In this document: in pieces, positions 9,040 to 17,957 of the stretch
How positions within the stretch are numbered: position 1 is the first letter of the stretch
Layout of the letters: each line of letters starts with the position of its first letter
From: T1Sed10-7 sp047921175
GTDB lineage: Bacteria; Actinomycetota; Nitriliruptoria; Nitriliruptorales; Nitriliruptoraceae
Direction of reading: 5' to 3'
Assembly: GCA_047921175.1 (NCBI GenBank)
Contig: JBLRWQ010000012.1
Span: 1-56,833 of the forward strand
Length of the DNA: 56,833 bases
The notes under the pieces: generated by a model
Database searches by the model: none
Seen by the model: only the letters and a program-made list of their open reading frames with translations
What the model was told of the DNA's origin: nothing
Translations under genes and position numbers: made by a program

Positions 9040-9774
9040 GTGACCGACCCCGACGACCGGCCCGACCCGGCCCACCCTGCGGTCCGGCTGGTCGGCGCGG
9101 GTCGGCGGTTCGGGGCGGTCACCGCCCTCCACCCGCTCGACCTCGACATCGCTGCCGGCGCGAGCGTGGCGCTGATCGGCCACAACGGCTCCGGCAAGTC
9201 CACGCTGCTGCAGCTGGTCGCCGGCCACCTGCGGCCCTCGGAGGGCCGCGTCGAGGTGGAAGGGCACGACCTCACGACCGCGACCGGCCGCCAGCACGCC
9301 CGGCGTCACGTCGCCGTCGGCGGCGCGACCGGCGCGTTCTACCCCGACCTGACCGTGGCCGAGCATCTCGAGTTGGTGGCGATCGCCCACGAGCTCAACG
9401 ACGCGGCCGACCGGGTCGAGTCCATGCTCGTGCAGCAGGGACTGGACGCCCGCCGGGACGCACTGCCGGCGCAACTGTCCACGGGGATGCGGCAGAAGCT
9501 CGACCTGGCTCTCGCGTTCCTCCGCCCGACAGGGCTGCTACTCCTGGACGAGCCCGACCGGGGACTGGACCCCGCCGCACGAGAGGCGCTGTGGACCGAG
9601 GTCGCCAGCCGCCGCGAGGCCGGAACGACGCTGCTCCTCGCCAGTCACCATCCCGCGGAGCTCGAGCACCTGGTCGACGAGGTGCTCCTGCTGGAGTTCG
9701 GCGAGGTGCTCGAGCGCGGGCCCCTCGACGAGATCCGGCGGACGGAAGCAGCCCGACGGCTCGGGCTGACGTGA
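9040..9774 (+). CDS. ABC transporter ATP-binding protein
   Basis: A 244-residue ABC ATPase with Walker A GHNGSGKST, signature LSTGMRQKLD and Walker B LLLLDEPDRGLD. It starts at GTG 9040, ten bases after the aldo/keto reductase. Its stop overlaps the start of the next membrane protein gene (GTGA), so the two form one exporter. The substrate is unknown. Confidence 0.87.
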   Translation: MTDPDDRPDPAHPAVRLVGAGRRFGAVTALHPLDLDIAAGASVALIGHNGSGKSTLLQLVAGHLRPSEGRVEVEGHDLTTATGRQHARRHVAVGGATGAFYPDLTVAEHLELVAIAHELNDAADRVESMLVQQGLDARRDALPAQLSTGMRQKLDLALAFLRPTGLLLLDEPDRGLDPAAREALWTEVASRREAGTTLLLASHHPAELEHLVDEVLLLEFGEVLERGPLDEIRRTEAARRLGLT

Positions 9775-11444
9775 TAGCCGCCCGACCGGTCGACGACGAC
9801 GGCACCCCGCTCCCGACCCTGCTGCGGCGTGACCACGGACGCCGGCTCCGCACCGGCGACGTGCTCTACCGGCTCTACCTCACCGTCCTGTTCGGAGGGA
9901 TGTACGGCGGGGCCATCGTCCACGCGATCGTGACGGTCCCGACGCCGGCGGCGTCGCCCATGGAGCTGGTCTGGCTCGGCCTCGTGCTGGCATCGCTGCC
10001 GGGGGTGGCCGTGCTGGTGGGCGCCAACCTGGGTGACTGGATCGGGTTGGTGCCGGTGACGCCGGCGGAGGCGGCGGTGCTGCTGCCGACCCCCGTCCGC
10101 CGACGGGCGCTGCTGCGACCTCGGGCGCTCCGGGCGACCGCCGCGCTGGTCATGCTGGTCGCGGCGTCCGGGGTGGTGGCTGCGGCACTGCTGGCCCTGC
10201 AGCGCACCGTCGGTCCGAGCGCCTGGCTGGCCACCCCGGTCCTCGGCGCGGCGCTCGCCACCCTGCTGGCCGCGGCGGCTGTCCGGACCCAACTCCACCC
10301 GAGGGTCCGTGGGCGGCCCTGGCGGGTGGTGGGCACGGGGCTCGTCGCCGTCAGCCTGCCCCTGCTGCTCGCTGCCGTCCCGACCGGTCGTCAGGTGCTC
10401 GCAGGGCTGGCGAGCGCCGTCCTCCGGGCCCCGGATCCAGCACCGGTCGTCGCGATGGCGCTGGCCGGCTGGGTCGCCACCACCGGGGTCGCGAGCGTGG
10501 GCATCCGCCGCCTCGACGGCGCGCACGACGAGGAGCTCCGGGCTCGGGCCGGGCTCCACACCGGGGTAGGTGCGAGCCTCAAGCTCGGCGACCTCCGGGC
10601 GGTCCGGCTCAGCCGGGAACCGACCAGCCGGGCCCGACCGGGACGTCGCCTGCCGCTGCCGACGGGAGGGCCCGCGGTCGTGGCCTGGCGGCACCGGAGG
10701 GCCCTTCGCGCTCGGCCGGGCGGCCTGGTGCGGGTCGTGGCAGGTTGGGCAGCGGCGACCGCGCTCGTCGTCGGGCCCGAGCCGCCGAGTACGGCGACCG
10801 GCGCGACCCTGCGTGTCCTGGTCGCCGGTGGGCTGGCCTACGCCGCGACCGTCCCGCTCCTCGAGCCGCTGCGACGCGACCACGACGCCCCGCTGGCCGC
10901 GGAGCTCCTGCCCTTCGGGTACGCGCACCTGCAGCGGCTCCACGTGCGGGCCACGTGGTCGATCGCATGTGTGGTCATCGTGCCGACGACCACGCTGAGC
11001 CAGCTCCTGCTCGCGCCCGACCTGCCGTGGTGGTCCGGCCTCGCCGGTGGTGTGCTCGCCGCGAGCTGCGCGGTGCTGGCCGGGGCCGACCGGGTGCGCC
11101 AACCCGGGACCCTGGCGGAGTCGGTGGCCACGATGCCCGTCGGTGCCACCCCGGAGGTCCTCGGTGTCGCCGTCGCCGGCAGCCTGCTGCTGCCGGTTCT
11201 CGCCATGGTCCCCGCCGGGTTGCCCATCGGTTTCGCGCTGGCGTCACCGCTGCTCCCCGTGCCGGCCGCACCGGTGGTCGCTGTCACTGCCCTGGCGGGG
11301 GTGCTCCTGCTGGGGCTCCGATGGCTGGGGCTGCGGATCTGGCTGGACGCCGCCGAGGCCGCGCTGGCCGACGCCTCGGTCCCGGAGCCCGGGAGCAGTC
11401 TGCCGCTCGCGTGGCGACGGCTGCAGGACCGTCGTCGTCGCTGA
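9771..11444 (+). CDS. Large ABC-exporter membrane protein, DUF6297-like
   Basis: A 557-residue polytopic membrane protein rich in Ala, Leu and Val with roughly ten to twelve hydrophobic segments. It begins at GTG 9771, overlapping the ATPase stop by four bases, and is therefore the likely transmembrane partner. The N-terminal pattern (GDVLYRLYLTVLFGGMYGG) resembles actinobacterial DUF6297 proteins found beside ABC ATPases. The assignment rests mainly on context and hydrophobicity; the function is unknown. Confidence 0.75.
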   Translation: MIAARPVDDDGTPLPTLLRRDHGRRLRTGDVLYRLYLTVLFGGMYGGAIVHAIVTVPTPAASPMELVWLGLVLASLPGVAVLVGANLGDWIGLVPVTPAEAAVLLPTPVRRRALLRPRALRATAALVMLVAASGVVAAALLALQRTVGPSAWLATPVLGAALATLLAAAAVRTQLHPRVRGRPWRVVGTGLVAVSLPLLLAAVPTGRQVLAGLASAVLRAPDPAPVVAMALAGWVATTGVASVGIRRLDGAHDEELRARAGLHTGVGASLKLGDLRAVRLSREPTSRARPGRRLPLPTGGPAVVAWRHRRALRARPGGLVRVVAGWAAATALVVGPEPPSTATGATLRVLVAGGLAYAATVPLLEPLRRDHDAPLAAELLPFGYAHLQRLHVRATWSIACVVIVPTTTLSQLLLAPDLPWWSGLAGGVLAASCAVLAGADRVRQPGTLAESVATMPVGATPEVLGVAVAGSLLLPVLAMVPAGLPIGFALASPLLPVPAAPVVAVTALAGVLLLGLRWLGLRIWLDAAEAALADASVPEPGSSLPLAWRRLQDRRRR

Positions 11445-11462
11445 CACCCTGCGGCACCACCC

Positions 11463-11954
11463 TCAGCTGCAGCCGTCGCCCTCCTCCGCCTCCAGGGCGA
11501 CGAGCACGACCTCGGCGATGTCCGCCAGCGCATCCAGCTGCCCCGGTGCGAGGTGGTCGATCATCAGGGCACGGACGTCGTCGACGTGGGCAGGAGCGGC
11601 CGCTTCGATGGTCGCCCGACCGGCCTCGGTGAGCAGCACCTCCGACCCCCGTGCGTCCTCGGCACAGTCCTCACGGCAGACCAGCCCACGGGACTCCATG
11701 CGCTTGAGGTGGTGGGACAGGCGGCTCTTCTCCCAGCGCAGGGCCCGACCGAGCTGGAAGGCCCGCAGCCGCCCCTCCGGCGCCTCCGAGAGCTCGACCA
11801 ACACGCTGTAGTCCGCGTGCGACAGCCCAGGTCCGCGGGCCAGTCGACGGCTCAGCGCAGCCTCCAGCTCGATCCGCATCCGGGTGTAGCCCCGCCAGGC
11901 ACGGGCCTCCCGCTCATCCAGCCAGCGCGGTTCGGTCTCCGGTCGCTCATCCAT
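11463..11954 (-). CDS. MarR-family transcriptional regulator
   Basis: A 163-residue winged-helix regulator. The central HTH reads LRAFQLGRALRWEKSRLSHHL, cut here as LGRALRWEKSRLSHHLKRM, and is followed by the wing ESRGLVCREDCAEDARGSEV. It is transcribed away from the yceI gene. A minus-strand -10 TAGGAT (11966-11961) lies seven bases from ATG 11954, which would give a leaderless transcript; GTG 11960 is a less likely start. The two cysteines in the wing (CREDC) could be redox or ligand sensing, which is speculation. It probably represses both itself and yceI through the operators between them. Confidence 0.85.
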   Translation of the reverse strand: MDERPETEPRWLDEREARAWRGYTRMRIELEAALSRRLARGPGLSHADYSVLVELSEAPEGRLRAFQLGRALRWEKSRLSHHLKRMESRGLVCREDCAEDARGSEVLLTEAGRATIEAAAPAHVDDVRALMIDHLAPGQLDALADIAEVVLVALEAEEGDGCS

Positions 11955-11960
11955 CGTCAC

Positions 11961-12025
11961 ATCCTAGGCTGAAGCAAGTTGACATGTCATCCACCTGAGC
12001 GTACCGTACTAGTTGACAGGTCAAC
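11961..12025. promoter_or_regulatory. MarR operators and divergent promoters of marR and yceI
   Basis: Two 14-base dyads, GTTGACATGTCATC (11978-11991) and GTTGACAGGTCAAC (12012-12025), are 34 bases apart. For yceI, -35 TTGACA (11979-11984), a 17-base spacer and -10 TACCGT (12002-12007) lie within and between them. The second dyad then covers the expected start of transcription. For marR, TAGGAT (11966-11961) is a -10 with ATGACA upstream at 18 bases. Binding at both dyads would block both promoters. Confidence 0.7.
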
Positions 12026-12080
12026 CAAGAGCTTGTCGGCCATCCCATCCGTTCATCCCCAACCTGCGGAGGAGCTTCCC

Positions 12081-12638
12081 ATGAGCACCACCATCGAGCG
12101 TTCCCAGCTCACCGGCACCTACACCATCGACGCCTCACACAGCGCCCTGACCTTCGTCGCCCGCCACGCCATGGTCACCAAGGTCCGTGGCGCCTTCAAC
12201 GAGTTCGCCGGCACCTTCACCGTCGACGCCGACGACCCGAGCAAGGCGACCGCCGAGGTGACCATCGAGGCCGCGAGCATCGACACGCGCAACGCGGACC
12301 GCGACGGCCACCTGAAGAGCAACGACTTCTTCGCCATGGACGAGTACCCGCAGCTGACCTTCCGCTCCACCAAGGTCGAGCCGAAGAGCGACAGCGAGTT
12401 CCGCGTCACCGGCGACCTGACCATCCGCGGCGTGACCAAGGAGATCTCCTTCGACCTCGACCACACCGGGGCGGTCACCGACCCCTGGGGCATGCTGCGC
12501 GTCGGCTTCGAGGGCAGGACCGAGGTCAACCGCAAGGAGTGGGGCCTGAACTGGAACACCCCGCTGGACACCGGCGGCGTGCTGGTCTCCGAGAAGGTCA
12601 CCCTCGAGTTCGAGATCTCGGCCACCAAGAACGCCTGA
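12081..12638 (+). CDS. YceI family protein
   Basis: A 185-residue lipocalin-like beta-barrel of the YceI family, which binds isoprenoid-type lipids such as polyprenyl chains. Recognised by the opening GTYTIDASHSALTFVARHAM, the central TSDF-like NDFFAMDEYPQLTFRS and the closing GGVLVSEKVTLEFEI. No signal peptide is seen, as is common in the actinobacterial versions. GGAGGAG lies ahead of ATG 12081. Expression is probably controlled by the divergent MarR regulator through two operators in the promoter. A strong hairpin follows the stop. Confidence 0.9.
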   Translation: MSTTIERSQLTGTYTIDASHSALTFVARHAMVTKVRGAFNEFAGTFTVDADDPSKATAEVTIEAASIDTRNADRDGHLKSNDFFAMDEYPQLTFRSTKVEPKSDSEFRVTGDLTIRGVTKEISFDLDHTGAVTDPWGMLRVGFEGRTEVNRKEWGLNWNTPLDTGGVLVSEKVTLEFEISATKNA

Positions 12639-12660
12639 GCTCCTCCTCCGCACGATCACA

Positions 12661-12690
12661 CGCGGCGGCATCCTCCGGGGTGCCGCCGCG
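12661..12690 (+). terminator. Terminator after yceI
   Basis: A perfect 10-bp stem (12661-12670 with 12681-12690) and a ten-base loop follow the yceI stop by 22 bases. It separates yceI from the patatin operon that begins at 12722. Confidence 0.6.
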
Positions 12691-12721
12691 TTAGGTTGTC
12701 CGTCGCGAGGAAGGCAGTGCG

Positions 12722-13744
12722 GTGGCGACGGGGAACACACGGACGCGCGAAGGGCACCGGGTCAACGTGGCGCTGGGCGGCGGCGGCGCCCGTGGCTACG
12801 CGCACATCGGCGTGCTCGAGGTCCTCGAGGAGCGCGGCTACGAGGTGACCAGCATCGCCGGCACCTCGATGGGCGCCCTGGTCGCGGCGCTCTACGCCGC
12901 CGGCACGATGCGCGAGTACGCCGACTGGGCCCGACGGCTGACCCAGCGTGACGTGCTGCGGCTGCTGGACCCCGCCTTCCGGGCCCCCGGTGCGATCCGG
13001 GCGACGAAGGTGTTCGCCAAGGTCGAGGAGCTCCTGGGCGACCGCCGCATCGAGGACCTGCCGATCCCCTACACCGCCGTCGCCACGGACCTCACCGCGG
13101 GCCGGGAGGTCTGGTTCCAGCGCGGGCCCCTGGCGCCGGCGGTGCGGGCGTCCATCGCCCTGCCGAGCTTCATCACCCCGGTGGTGATCGACGGTCGGCT
13201 GCTGGCGGACGGCGGGCTGCTGAACCCGATCCCGGTGGGCGCGACCGCGGCCACACCGGCCGACCTGACCATCGCGGTCTCCCTCGCCGAGGAGCACCTG
13301 ATGGGGACCGCGCCGATGGCGCCGACCTCGCTGGCCGCGCCCTCGGTCGCGCCGGTCGCCGGGCGGGAAGCTGGCGCCCTGCGGGACAACGAGCTGGTCC
13401 GCACGGTGACCGGTTGGTTCGCCGGCATCGGCGACGAGCACGAGGAGGACGACGGCGCCGAGCACGACCTCGACGCCGACGCCCTGGCCGCCGGCGTCGC
13501 CCCCGGGTTCACCCCCCCACCGGCGGGGATGCGCACCGTGCAGGTGATGCAGCTGTCGGTCGAGGCGCTGCAGGCCGCGGTCACGCGCTTCCGGCTGGCG
13601 GCGAACCCGCCGGACCTGCTCATCACCTTCCCCCGTGGGGCGGCCAGGGCGCTCGACTTCCACCGGGCCGAGGAGCTGATCGCGCTCGGTCGGGCCCGGG
13701 CGATCGCCGCGCTGGACGGCCAGCCCGCGCCACCCTGGCCGTGA
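12722..13744 (+). CDS. Patatin-like phospholipase (RssA/NTE type)
   Basis: A 340-residue lipid acyl hydrolase. The oxyanion-hole glycine loop GGGGARGYAHIG lies near residue 20, the nucleophile serine S49 is in GTSMG, and the catalytic-dyad aspartate is in ADGGLLNPIP near residue 163. A poorly conserved acidic insert (about residues 238-260, EHEEDDGAEHD) separates the core from the C-terminal helix region. It starts at GTG 12722 after GAGGAAGG. The stop overlaps the start of an acyltransferase gene, so deacylation and reacylation of phospholipid are coupled in one operon. Confidence 0.88.
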   Translation: MATGNTRTREGHRVNVALGGGGARGYAHIGVLEVLEERGYEVTSIAGTSMGALVAALYAAGTMREYADWARRLTQRDVLRLLDPAFRAPGAIRATKVFAKVEELLGDRRIEDLPIPYTAVATDLTAGREVWFQRGPLAPAVRASIALPSFITPVVIDGRLLADGGLLNPIPVGATAATPADLTIAVSLAEEHLMGTAPMAPTSLAAPSVAPVAGREAGALRDNELVRTVTGWFAGIGDEHEEDDGAEHDLDADALAAGVAPGFTPPPAGMRTVQVMQLSVEALQAAVTRFRLAANPPDLLITFPRGAARALDFHRAEELIALGRARAIAALDGQPAPPWP

Positions 13745-15066
13745 GGAGCCCCGGACGCATCGCCGCCGACCGGGCCCTGACCGGGCTCGCGCGACTGGCG
13801 CTGCGCGGCTTCTACCGCCGCGTCGAGATCACCGGCCGCGAGCACCTGGTCGAGGACCGGCCCGTGCTCGTGGTCGCCAACCACTTCAACGCGCTGCTGG
13901 ACCCGGTCCTGGTCATGTACGCCATGCGCGAGCTGCCCCGGTTCGTGGCCAAGGCGGCGCTATGGCGACCACGCTGGGCTCGGCCGCTGCTGTGGCTGGC
14001 CGGCATGGTCCCGATCCACCGCCCGCAGGACGGCGGGGAGACGAGCGGGAACCAGGGCGTGTTCCGGTCCTGCGCCGAGCAGCTGGCCCGCGGCACCACC
14101 GTCGCTCTGTTCCCCGAAGGTGGCGTCTCCCCGATCCCGGCACTCCAGCCGCTGCGCACCGGGGCGGCCCGGATCGCGCTCTCGGCCCGCAGCGCCGGCA
14201 CCGATGGCCTCGTGATCCTGCCGATCGGGCTGACCTACGAGGACAAGGTCGCGCTCCGCTCCCGCGCTCTGGTCCGCATCGGCGAGCCCATCGACGTGGA
14301 CGGCCACCTCGACGCCAGCGGCCGCAGCGACGCGGACGTCGACGACACCGAGGTGGTCCGCTCCCTCACCGCGGAGATCCAGGACCGCCTCGCCGACCTG
14401 TCCCCGCTCTACACCGACGAGGTCGCGGGCGCCACCCTCGGTCGGGCTGCCGACGTCGCGCTGCGGCGCGCCGACGCCCGTCCGACGGAGGACGTGGCCC
14501 TGGTCGAGCGCGAGGCCCTGGCCCGACGCCTGGCCGCCGCACCCGAGGAGGCACGGAGAGAGGTGGTGGACACCCTCGCCCGCTACGAGCTGCGGCGCTC
14601 CCTGGCGGGCCTACGGGACACCGAGGTGGTCAGTCAGCGGACCCCCCGCCAGCTCGCCGGCACCTTCTTCGCGACGCTGGTCCGGCTCGTGCTGCTGGCG
14701 CCGTTCGCGCTCACCGGGGCGGTGGTCAACGCCCTGCCGTACTGGGGGGTGCACTGGGCGGGCCGGTTCGTGGCCAACCCGACGCTGCGCGCCAGCGCGC
14801 GGCTGCTGGCCGGGGTGCTGCTGTTCCCGACCACCTGGGTGCTTCTCGCGTGGCTGCTGCCGTGGGACACCTGGTGGGCACGGACGATCGTGATCGTCGC
14901 GGCGCCGGTGCTCGGCCTGGTGGCGGTCCGCGCCCTGGAGACCACGATCTCCACGGCCCGGGCGTGGCACGGCTGGATCACCCGCATCGAGCGCAGCGAC
15001 CGGCTCGCGCAGCTGCGCGCCGAGCGGACCGCGCTGGTCGAGACGATCCAGCGGACCGCCGCCTAA
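13741..15066 (+). CDS. PlsC-like acyltransferase with C-terminal membrane domain
   Basis: A 441-residue glycerolipid acyltransferase. The catalytic block is NHFNALLD near residue 47, followed by the acceptor-phosphate motif FPEGGVS. The His-to-Asp spacing is five residues (H-X5-D), as in NHPNSLLD-type GPAT/Gpt2-like enzymes, rather than the H-X4-D of classical PlsC. Residues from about 300 to 410 contain several membrane segments. GTG 13741 overlaps the patatin stop by four bases. The likely role is acylation of glycerol-3-phosphate or lysophospholipid at the membrane. Its stop overlaps the convergent galM stop. Confidence 0.85.
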   Translation: MRSPGRIAADRALTGLARLALRGFYRRVEITGREHLVEDRPVLVVANHFNALLDPVLVMYAMRELPRFVAKAALWRPRWARPLLWLAGMVPIHRPQDGGETSGNQGVFRSCAEQLARGTTVALFPEGGVSPIPALQPLRTGAARIALSARSAGTDGLVILPIGLTYEDKVALRSRALVRIGEPIDVDGHLDASGRSDADVDDTEVVRSLTAEIQDRLADLSPLYTDEVAGATLGRAADVALRRADARPTEDVALVEREALARRLAAAPEEARREVVDTLARYELRRSLAGLRDTEVVSQRTPRQLAGTFFATLVRLVLLAPFALTGAVVNALPYWGVHWAGRFVANPTLRASARLLAGVLLFPTTWVLLAWLLPWDTWWARTIVIVAAPVLGLVAVRALETTISTARAWHGWITRIERSDRLAQLRAERTALVETIQRTAA

Positions 15067-16109
15067 CCCGACACGGCCCAACGGATGACGTGCGCGTAGT
15101 CCTGGCCCGGCGACACCAGCACCTGATCGGCGTCGGCCCGGTTGACCTGGTCCGGGGCCTGCTGCGGCTCGAGGCACATCCCCGCGTGCGGGCCGTAGGT
15201 CGCCCCGCCCTTGCCGACGAGCGCGGGGAGCTGGCCACCGGTGTAGACCTGCAGGCCCGGCTGCGCCGAGTGCAGGGTGAGGGTGCGCCCGCTGGGAGGG
15301 TGCGCGAGGACCGCGAGCGGCCGCAGGACCCCGGACGGGCTCGCCGCGACGAGGTGGTGGTCGAAGCCGGCGGTCGCCGGCAGCGCCGCGATGCGCTCCC
15401 CCAGCAGCGCGCCACCCCGCAGGTCGAAGGGGGTGCCGGTCACGTCCCGCTCGACCCCGGTCGGGATGAGGTCGTCGCCGACCTCGAGCACGCGGTCCGC
15501 ATCGACGTGCAGGGTGTGGTCGTGGACCGTGCCTGCCCCGGCGAGGTTGAGGTAGGCGTGGTTGGTCAGCACCAGCGGGGTGGTCGCATCCACGCTCGCC
15601 CGGTAGGTGATGGTCAGGCCGTCGTCCTCGACGCGGTAGGTGGCGGTGACCTCCACCGCGCCGGGGTACCCGCCCTCCCCGTCCGGCGAGCGGTGCCGGA
15701 GCACCACCTCGCGCGTGTCCCCGCCGACCCGCTCCCACACGACCCGGTCGAAGGACCGCCCGGCGCCGCCGTGCAGGTGGTGCGGCGGCTCGTTGCGGGC
15801 CAACCGGTAGGTCCGGCCGTCCAGCGTGAACCGGCCCTGGGCGATGCGGTTGGCGACCCGTCCGATGCTGGCACCGAGGTACTGGTCCGCCGCCGCCTCG
15901 TAGCCCGCGACGTCGTCGAACCCGAGCACCACGTCGACGGGGTCGCCGCCCGAGGCGGGGAGCACCAGGGACACCAGCGTCGCGCCGTGGTCCGTGACCT
16001 TCGCGACGATCCCGGTCGGCCCGGTGAGGGTCACGAGCGCGGCCGGCTGCCCGTCGGCACGGACGCCGAACGCCTCGATCCGGGGTGCGGAAGGTGCGGC
16101 CTCGGACAC
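15063..16109 (-). CDS. galM: Aldose 1-epimerase (mutarotase)
   Basis: A 348-residue GalM-type enzyme interconverting alpha and beta anomers of galactose, glucose or related aldoses. The acid/base histidines are seen in PPHHLHGG and LTNHAYLNL, and the catalytic glutamate in GMCLEPQ near the C-terminus. The start is GTG 16109, with GGAG eight bases upstream; the upstream part of the open frame lacks family similarity. It lies alone, convergent with the acyltransferase and about 30 kb from galE and galK. It may serve the same galactose route or the sugar locus at 28-45 kb. Confidence 0.88.
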   Translation of the reverse strand: MSEAAPSAPRIEAFGVRADGQPAALVTLTGPTGIVAKVTDHGATLVSLVLPASGGDPVDVVLGFDDVAGYEAAADQYLGASIGRVANRIAQGRFTLDGRTYRLARNEPPHHLHGGAGRSFDRVVWERVGGDTREVVLRHRSPDGEGGYPGAVEVTATYRVEDDGLTITYRASVDATTPLVLTNHAYLNLAGAGTVHDHTLHVDADRVLEVGDDLIPTGVERDVTGTPFDLRGGALLGERIAALPATAGFDHHLVAASPSGVLRPLAVLAHPPSGRTLTLHSAQPGLQVYTGGQLPALVGKGGATYGPHAGMCLEPQQAPDQVNRADADQVLVSPGQDYAHVIRWAVSG

Positions 16110-16224
16110 GACGGGCTCCAGCGGCTGGCGGCAGGTGGTGAGAGGAGCTGCGGACGCAGGGGCTCCTACCCTAGGGCCGGCCCGCAAGCTGCCGACCGCT
16201 ACACCGGGCGAGGACGTTGGGGGA

Positions 16225-16689
16225 TCACGATGCCGTCGCTGCCGGGGTGACCGGATCGGCCAGGGCAGCATCCCACGCGGCCAGGTTCCGCCGATCGCGC
16301 TCGAGGAGCACGTCGAAGGTCACGGACAGTGCGCCGGCGAGCGCCTCCTGCGCGTCGCGGATCACCGGCGACACGGGGCACAGCTCGACCAGGCTGCAGG
16401 ACGGCGGGACCCGCACGCACCGGTTGAGCTGGATCGGCCCCTGCACGGCCTGGACCACGTCGAGGACCGTGATGTCCTCCGGCGGCCGGCCGAGCTGGAC
16501 CCCGCCGGCGGCTCCCCGCAGGGTCTCGAGGATGCCGGCGCGTGCCAGCGTGGACACGATCTTGCCCACGAAGCTGTAGGACAGCTCCTGGCGGGCCGCG
16601 ATCTCCCGGGTGCTGATGCGCTCGTGCCGGGCCGTCTCCAGCACGCACCGGATCGCGTAGTCGGCCTGTCGGGTCAGCTCCACGATCAC
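16225..16689 (-). CDS. Rrf2-family regulator with three cysteines (NsrR/IscR-like)
   Basis: A 154-residue winged-helix regulator. The N-terminal HTH contains ISTREIAARQELSYSFVGKI, and LRGAAGGVQLGRPPEDIT is the family wing. C91, C98 and C104 (CVRVPPSCSLVELC) form the cysteine triad that holds an iron-sulfur cluster in NsrR and IscR. GTG 16689 overlaps the preceding gene stop by four bases, which makes it the last gene of the ccm operon. Control of cytochrome c maturation or nitrite reduction in response to NO or redox state is the likely role, inferred from context. Confidence 0.87.
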   Translation of the reverse strand: MIVELTRQADYAIRCVLETARHERISTREIAARQELSYSFVGKIVSTLARAGILETLRGAAGGVQLGRPPEDITVLDVVQAVQGPIQLNRCVRVPPSCSLVELCPVSPVIRDAQEALAGALSVTFDVLLERDRRNLAAWDAALADPVTPAATAS

Positions 16690-17957
16690 CCTCCCCGTGC
16701 CGGGATGCGGCTGCGGCGGAGCTCCTCCAGCCGGGCGGCCCGCAGCGGTTCGTAGGCCTCGGGCGACAGCAGCCCCCGCTCGAACCCCTCGTCAAGCAGG
16801 GCCAGCTCCTCGAGCAGCAGGTCCGGTTCGAGGACCGAGGCTGCGGCCGGATCAGCCCCCGAGCTGTCCACCGGCCCGCCCGCATGAGCGATGAGCGGTG
16901 CGGCGACCGGCTCGGACATCCTCGAGGCGATGTCATCGACACCCCGCCCGGTCTCCTGCCGGCTCGCGGGGGCCGTCCTGCCCTCGTAGGCCGGTGTCGA
17001 CGACCGGCGCCCCCGCAGCACGACGATGGCGATCGCCACGACCACGACGGCCAGCCCCGCCGCGGCGGCGTACCGCCACCAGGCCGTCTGCTCCGGCCCC
17101 AGCCCGCGCAGCTCCAGGGTGAGCACGTCGCCAGGCTCGAGACCCCCGGTGCCGAACATCGTGTAGGTCACCCCGCGGGAGTCCAGCTGCCCGGCCTGCT
17201 CCAGCGGCGTCCCGGCGATCGCGACCCCGTCCGGCAGCATCACGGTGAAGCTGTCCACGGGCAGCGGCACCGGCAGGGTGAGCTCCTCGAGGTCCTCCAC
17301 GACGTAGCGCAGGGTGGCGTTGGTCTGCCCCGGGGGCAGCGGGGTGGTGTGGACGTAGGCCGCCCCCCGCATGGTCGCGCAGCACTCGGCGAACCGGCCC
17401 AGGAAGCCGAAGCCCGTCGCCTGGGGGTGCAGCGGCACGGTCAGCACCGCGCGGGTCCCGTCGGGCTCCGGGTCGGCGCCGAGCCAGGTCAACGAGGCGT
17501 CGTTGACGATCTGGAGGTCCTGCTGGACCGATACCCCGGCGTCACGGTCCAGCCAGACCACCCAGCTGGCGATGCGAACGGCGGCGGGGTCGTCGGTCGC
17601 GTCGAAGACCGACAGTGCCACCGCGGTCGTCTCAGCCGGCATCGACCGCAGCGGCCCACTGCGGTAGGTCGCGTCGTCGAAGCGGGTCACCACCTCGATC
17701 TCGGGACCATGCGGGACGGCCGGGAAGGCGAACGCCCCCTCGGCGTCGGTCGTGGTCCGCTCGAGCTCGGTCTGCTCGCCCTCACTCACGGTCACGAGCC
17801 GGACCTCGAGATCACCGATGCCGACGCCGTCGACGCCGTGGACCACCGTGCCGACGAGGTCGCCAGCACCGGCGTCGCCGTCCTGGGCCAGCGCCGGCGC
17901 CGCGAGGAGCAGGAGCGCCCCGGCGAGCAGGAGCAGCACGTTCCCGCGCCGGTTCAT
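16686..17957 (-). CDS. Secreted, membrane-anchored protein with carboxypeptidase-regulatory-like domain
   Basis: A 423-residue protein of unknown function inside the ccm operon. A signal peptide ends near AQDG (residue 25), and a beta-sandwich resembling a carboxypeptidase regulatory domain follows (GTVVHGVDGVGIGDLEV, TTTDAEGAFAFP). A second beta-rich region runs to about residue 290, then a transmembrane helix near 293-313 and an acidic cytoplasmic tail. The tail contains LLLEELALLDEGFERGLLS, a short helical pair reminiscent of SHOCT-like tails. GGAGGTGG precedes ATG 17957. It overlaps both neighbours by four bases, so its dose is tied to the Ccm proteins. A heme-handling or apocytochrome chaperone role is possible but unproven. 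Confidence 0.7.
   Translation of the reverse strand: MNRRGNVLLLLAGALLLLAAPALAQDGDAGAGDLVGTVVHGVDGVGIGDLEVRLVTVSEGEQTELERTTTDAEGAFAFPAVPHGPEIEVVTRFDDATYRSGPLRSMPAETTAVALSVFDATDDPAAVRIASWVVWLDRDAGVSVQQDLQIVNDASLTWLGADPEPDGTRAVLTVPLHPQATGFGFLGRFAECCATMRGAAYVHTTPLPPGQTNATLRYVVEDLEELTLPVPLPVDSFTVMLPDGVAIAGTPLEQAGQLDSRGVTYTMFGTGGLEPGDVLTLELRGLGPEQTAWWRYAAAAGLAVVVVAIAIVVLRGRRSSTPAYEGRTAPASRQETGRGVDDIASRMSEPVAAPLIAHAGGPVDSSGADPAAASVLEPDLLLEELALLDEGFERGLLSPEAYEPLRAARLEELRRSRIPARGG

Noticed and set aside
13962..16250. Long plus-strand frame across the acyltransferase and galM
   Set aside because: It crosses two well-supported genes in another frame and strand and has no recognisable domain.
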